Positions 60,566-64,000 of a DNA stretch of 64,000 nt are shown here, in pieces. The stretch covers positions 65,224,001 through 65,288,000 of the forward strand of contig OZ231127.1 of NCBI GenBank assembly GCA_965153355.1, given 5' to 3'. Position 1 is the first letter of the stretch. Each line of letters starts with the position of its first letter. The stretch comes from Flaccisagitta enflata (lineage: Eukaryota > Chaetognatha > Sagittoidea > Aphragmophora). The translations under genes were made by a program, and so were the position numbers. The notes under the pieces were generated by a model. That model saw nothing but the letters and a program-made list of their open reading frames with translations, was not told where the DNA came from and searched no databases.

Positions 60566-61126
60566 CTTGTTGACGCTTTTTATTCGCCATTTTTGCGTCT
60601 ACGACGGAACGAAGGTCGCCATTGAAGGCTGCCAACGCGACAGCCTCCTCCTCCGCCCCGAACGACGTCGTGGATGCAGATCCTTCTCGAGTAGAGCCGT
60701 CGCTGAAGAGCCGATGAAGATCAGGGATCCGTGCGACGTCGACACGTCAGCTTCTGCCTCGAGACGCTGCTGGCCAGGACATCTTGACTCCGACGGCGAC
60801 TTCAAGATGCGAACAGACCGTAGATGGAATGACGTCGTCAGCGGAAGCTTTGAAATGTTCGTTTGAGAACTGACAAAGATAAGAACGGATTTTAGCACAA
60901 TAATATGTACATATAGACAGAGCGAATGAATCAGTGTTTTTAATGTGTGAGTGGAAATGGACAACATAATTGACAAGAGGAAAGATGAAAGCATGGATAT
61001 CAGAACCAAATATGAATAATAACAACTCTTTGTAAATATAACAAGTCAGAGTTTCAATCACTCATATCTATAGTTACTAATGGACAGGCCCATGCGCCTT
61101 TCTCTCTCTCTCAAAACTTAGCGTTT
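60566..61126. other. Region after BEL/Pao pol; possible LTR, boundaries not seen
   Basis: An LTR would be expected here, followed by the gag-like frames. I could not find a second copy of it in the window, so its limits cannot be set. Confidence 0.3.
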
Positions 61127-62801
61127 TTATGAGTCCAATTCCAGCCGCACGAGCTTCGTGCGGTCTTTCGTCACGATCTTCCCATCTTGGCGTCGAACAT
61201 GAGCCCTCCGGACATGAGCTGATGATCCCTCGACGCAATGGCCGTCCTAAACTCCAATTGTGACGAGGCAGCGTTTCGTCCATGACGATGACCATGTCAT
61301 CAACCGCAAAGTCTTTCTCGGATCTCGACCATTTGCTTCGCGCGTGAAGAAGCGACAAATATTCGACCCTCCACGATTTCCAAAACGCATCCACACGCGA
61401 TTGCGCACGCCTCCATTGAATCTTCGCGGAGTCGGCGTCAGAGTTGACGCCTTGTTGCACCAGATCTAGAGGGGCGTGACCGGATGTTGATGGATTGAGG
61501 ATATGATTCGGGGTGAGGGCCTCAGAGTCATTTGGATCATCGCTGAGCGCTGTCAGAGGACGGCGATTGAGAATTCCTTCGACTTCGACGACAGCAGTAT
61601 TGAAGGCGTCGACGTGGAGGATGGCGCCAGTCGAGATGGAAGCAAGATGGCGCTTAAAGAGAGCGACGATTCTCTCCCACACCCCTCCATAGTGGGGTGT
61701 TCTCGGCGTGATGAAATCCCACCGAAGGCCGCGCCGCTGCAATTCGGAAGTTGACGAGCGGTTCCAAGCTTCCATTTCCTTCTTGAGGATATTATTGGCG
61801 CCAACTAGATTCGTTCCGCAATCTGAAGTGAACCGGCGGATTCCTGGGCGCCTTGCTGCAAAGCGGATGATTGCATTTACCATCGCATCGGCTGACATGT
61901 TGAAGAGCAATTCCACATGGACGGCGCGTGACACGAAACAGGTGAACACTGCGATCCACACCTTGTGATCAGCGCGCCCGTTCATTTTAACTAGGAAATG
62001 CCCCATGACGTCCAATCCAGTCTCTGCAAAGACAGGCGCAGGATTGACGCGATTTGATGGAAGATTAGCCATTTGCTGATTTGCGTTCTTTTTAAAGTTC
62101 TTCTGGCATCTGAAGCACGTGTTGACGACGCTCTTGACAGCCTGAAGACCTTTTGTAATCCACACAAATTGGCGTAATTGGCACAATGTATGCTTTGCAC
62201 CCGCGTGAAAATCATTGTGATGATAATGGCAAATTAATGATTTCACATTCTCGTCTTTTGGCGGCAGTATGAAGGGAAATTTAGCGTCATGTGCGATGTT
62301 GGCGTTTTCCAATCGGCTGCCGACGCGAATGATACCGTCGTCGTCGACGAAAGGATTCAATTTCCGCATCTCCTTATTTTTTATGATGAAGTCATGACGG
62401 CTTTCTGGTTTAAAGACTTTTCCCAACTCCAATTGTTCGAAGACGTCGGAATAATGATGCCGCTGCATTGACTTGACGAGCTGTTTGCGCGCCTCCTCCA
62501 AAACGTCTTGCGTCACTTCCGGTTTAGGAAGGAGATCCTTTGCTGCTCGTGTCTTCGCCCTTGGATACGCTCTCCACCTTTTGACTGCGATGAGAACCAT
62601 GCCGATGATCCGCAACTTATGCATCCATTTTCCCCGAGAAGCTGCTGCAAGAAGTATCGCGTCAGCCACTTGTTTCTTTTCACTTTCAGCCACATACAGA
62701 GCGGCGACTTGTGCAGAAATAGGGCACGTCGCGATGTTCGTCTTTGGCCATTGATCTTCGGGAAGACGCAAAAATGCAGGACCGTGATGGAATTGCGCCA
62801 T
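61127..62801 (-). pseudogene. BEL/Pao integrase region of pol
   Basis: The frame from 62801 carries an HHCC zinc-binding module (HYHHNDFHAGAKH, then CFRC) and the DDE core: Asp in DVMGHF, Asp in TSDCGTNLVGANN, Glu in GGVWERIVALFKRHL. The C-terminal part has MVIVMDETLPRHNWSLGR, typical of BEL/Pao, after which a single-base frameshift near 61238 diverts the open frame to a stop at 61077; the homologous frame instead ends at 61127-61129. Such integrases insert the cDNA copy into the genome; this copy is probably inactive. Confidence 0.85.
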
Positions 62802-63470
62802 TTTTCGGCTTCATGGGCCTGGATACCTCTGCTGCAGTGGTCCGCCGGGTTGTTTGTGAGTCAACCCAGCGCCACTGTTGAGGATCAGACCCACTATGGA
62901 TCTTGGAGAGACGATTGGCGAAGAATACAGGCCTCGGTTTTGCCGGATTGTAAATCATCTTCAGTGCAGATTCAGAATCAGACCAAAATCTGACGACAAG
63001 ATTGTCCAAGTTGATGGTCCTTCCGACGAAGCGTTTGAGCTGCACTGCTTTTTCTGCGGATACAATCTCGACGCGTGGAACGCTGTTATGGTGGGAGGCA
63101 CGTTTTGGATTGAGTGGAATGACGTGAGACTTGGAGGCAATGAATGAAATGTGCACATCTCCATTTCGGTTGACTTGACGTCGATATGCAACTGCTCCAT
63201 ATCCGCCTTTTGGAGCCGCATCGCAAAATAACTCGATTGTTACTTCCGCAATGTCGCTGTTATCGGCGCCATTCCACCAGCGTCCAATTCGATATTGTTG
63301 TAAAGAGGCCAAGATGAAGTATAGCGGAAGAAAGATTCCTCGGCTCTCTTCAGGCGAATCCCATCCCACTTCCTGTGGACGACAGAGTTGAAGATGTCGT
63401 CTGCCGATGTATGCGCTTGGGCTCCAAAATCCCAATGGATCATAAAGTTTAGCTTGCATGGAGACCAATT
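62690..63470 (-). pseudogene. BEL/Pao pol: A17/RNase H-like region
   Basis: AKLYDPLGFWSPSAYIGR is the usual start of the Pao-type A17 region. RNase H-like acidic residues sit in IELFCDAAPKGGYGAVAY, VPRVEIVSAEKAVQL and VVRFWSDSESALKMI. The frame differs from that of the integrase, so a frameshift lies near 62800-62870. Confidence 0.8.
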
Positions 63471-63599
63471 GAGGTGTTTTTGCTCTAAGAGTTTTGAATT
63501 CCTCGTCGCAGATGAAGATGAAGACGTCTTCCGCCGGAAGCCATGAGGCTTAACACCTTCGGGCGCATCATCTTGCTTATCTGAGATAGGGTGGCACAT

Positions 63600-64000
63600 T
63601 CGGATCTCCATCCATCAAGTGCGCGCATTACTTTTCCACTTCACAAGATCCATCCCGCCTTCAGCCCATCGCCGCCACTGCATCCACCTTCAACTGCAGT
63701 GCTTCGTCGACCGAATCCCACCACTTCCGTCGTCGGCGTAGAAGCGGCGAATAAGATGGTAGGCGTTGTAGGGATATTTGGGCCGGATGCTTCAGCATGC
63801 TTTCTGCGGTGAAAGGCGTGACGAATGAGCTGGATTGGCTGCCGAAGACATGTGATAAGAACAGATTCAAAATGGCTTCTCGTAGAGTGCGGTCTTTGAA
63901 CCAAAAGAATCTGAACAGATCAGCGTCGTCAGGATGGACGTGGATCTGGTGGAAGAACGCCTTTATATCACACATAAAGGCGATCTTCCTGTAACGCATG
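63600..64000 (-). pseudogene. BEL/Pao pol: reverse transcriptase fragment, cut by the window edge
   Basis: IAFMCDIKAFFHQIHVHP contains RT motif A, and SHVFGSQSSSFVT corresponds to motif B. A YADDG motif C is present near 63745 in another frame, so the RT is frame-broken. The upstream part of the element continues beyond base 64000. Confidence 0.8.

Overview
This window is intron-containing nuclear DNA from an animal, most likely an invertebrate. The basis is GT-AG introns, a kinase/KEN RNase gene, a secreted discoidin-type exon, an APE-type LINE, a BEL/Pao retroelement, a tRNA-derived SINE, and an extreme load of (GA)n, (CA)n, (GAAA)n, (GAT)n and (ACGG)n arrays. I cannot place it to phylum. 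Most long open frames are translations of simple repeats and are not genes.

Layout. 1-1.37 kb: the 3' end of an IRE1/RNase L-like gene (pseudokinase end, KEN RNase domain with its catalytic Tyr/Arg/Asn/His, and a ubiquitin-like tail on a second exon). 2-12.5 kb: short non-autonomous transposons. 12.5-28.1 kb: the left arm of a large inverted duplication, carrying a 9.3-kb segment full of nested elements. 28-34 kb: simple repeats, Helentron-like elements, a hairpin MITE. 34.5-37.5 kb: an open LINE RT reading frame on the minus strand with (TC)n at both ends. 37.8-38.3 kb: a SINE nested in a Helentron-like element. 38-50.5 kb: repeats and MITEs. 50,565-50,574: a 10-N gap. 50.6-56.7 kb: the right arm, a near-identical reverse complement of the left arm, carrying a secreted F5/8-type exon that the left arm lacks. 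58.8-64 kb: a frame-broken BEL/Pao pol gene on the minus strand and low-complexity gag-like frames.

The main structural result is a superfamily of short elements (families A, B, C1, C2, E here). They share an architecture but not a sequence: a 5' mini-hairpin, a subterminal motif M, a body, a (GACC/GACG)n tract, and a 3' hairpin whose last arm is the reverse complement of M. M changes between families and the 3' arm changes with it. Four copies sit in A/T homopolymer runs, one of them (56,113-56,350) against an intact empty site in the other arm. This matches the known plan of non-autonomous Helentrons (DINE-1-like elements).

The main protein-level result is the KEN RNase joined to a ubiquitin-like fold. 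The two arms of the inverted duplication look like two haplotypes or very recent copies, and comparing them exposes insertions, deletions and repeat-length changes directly.
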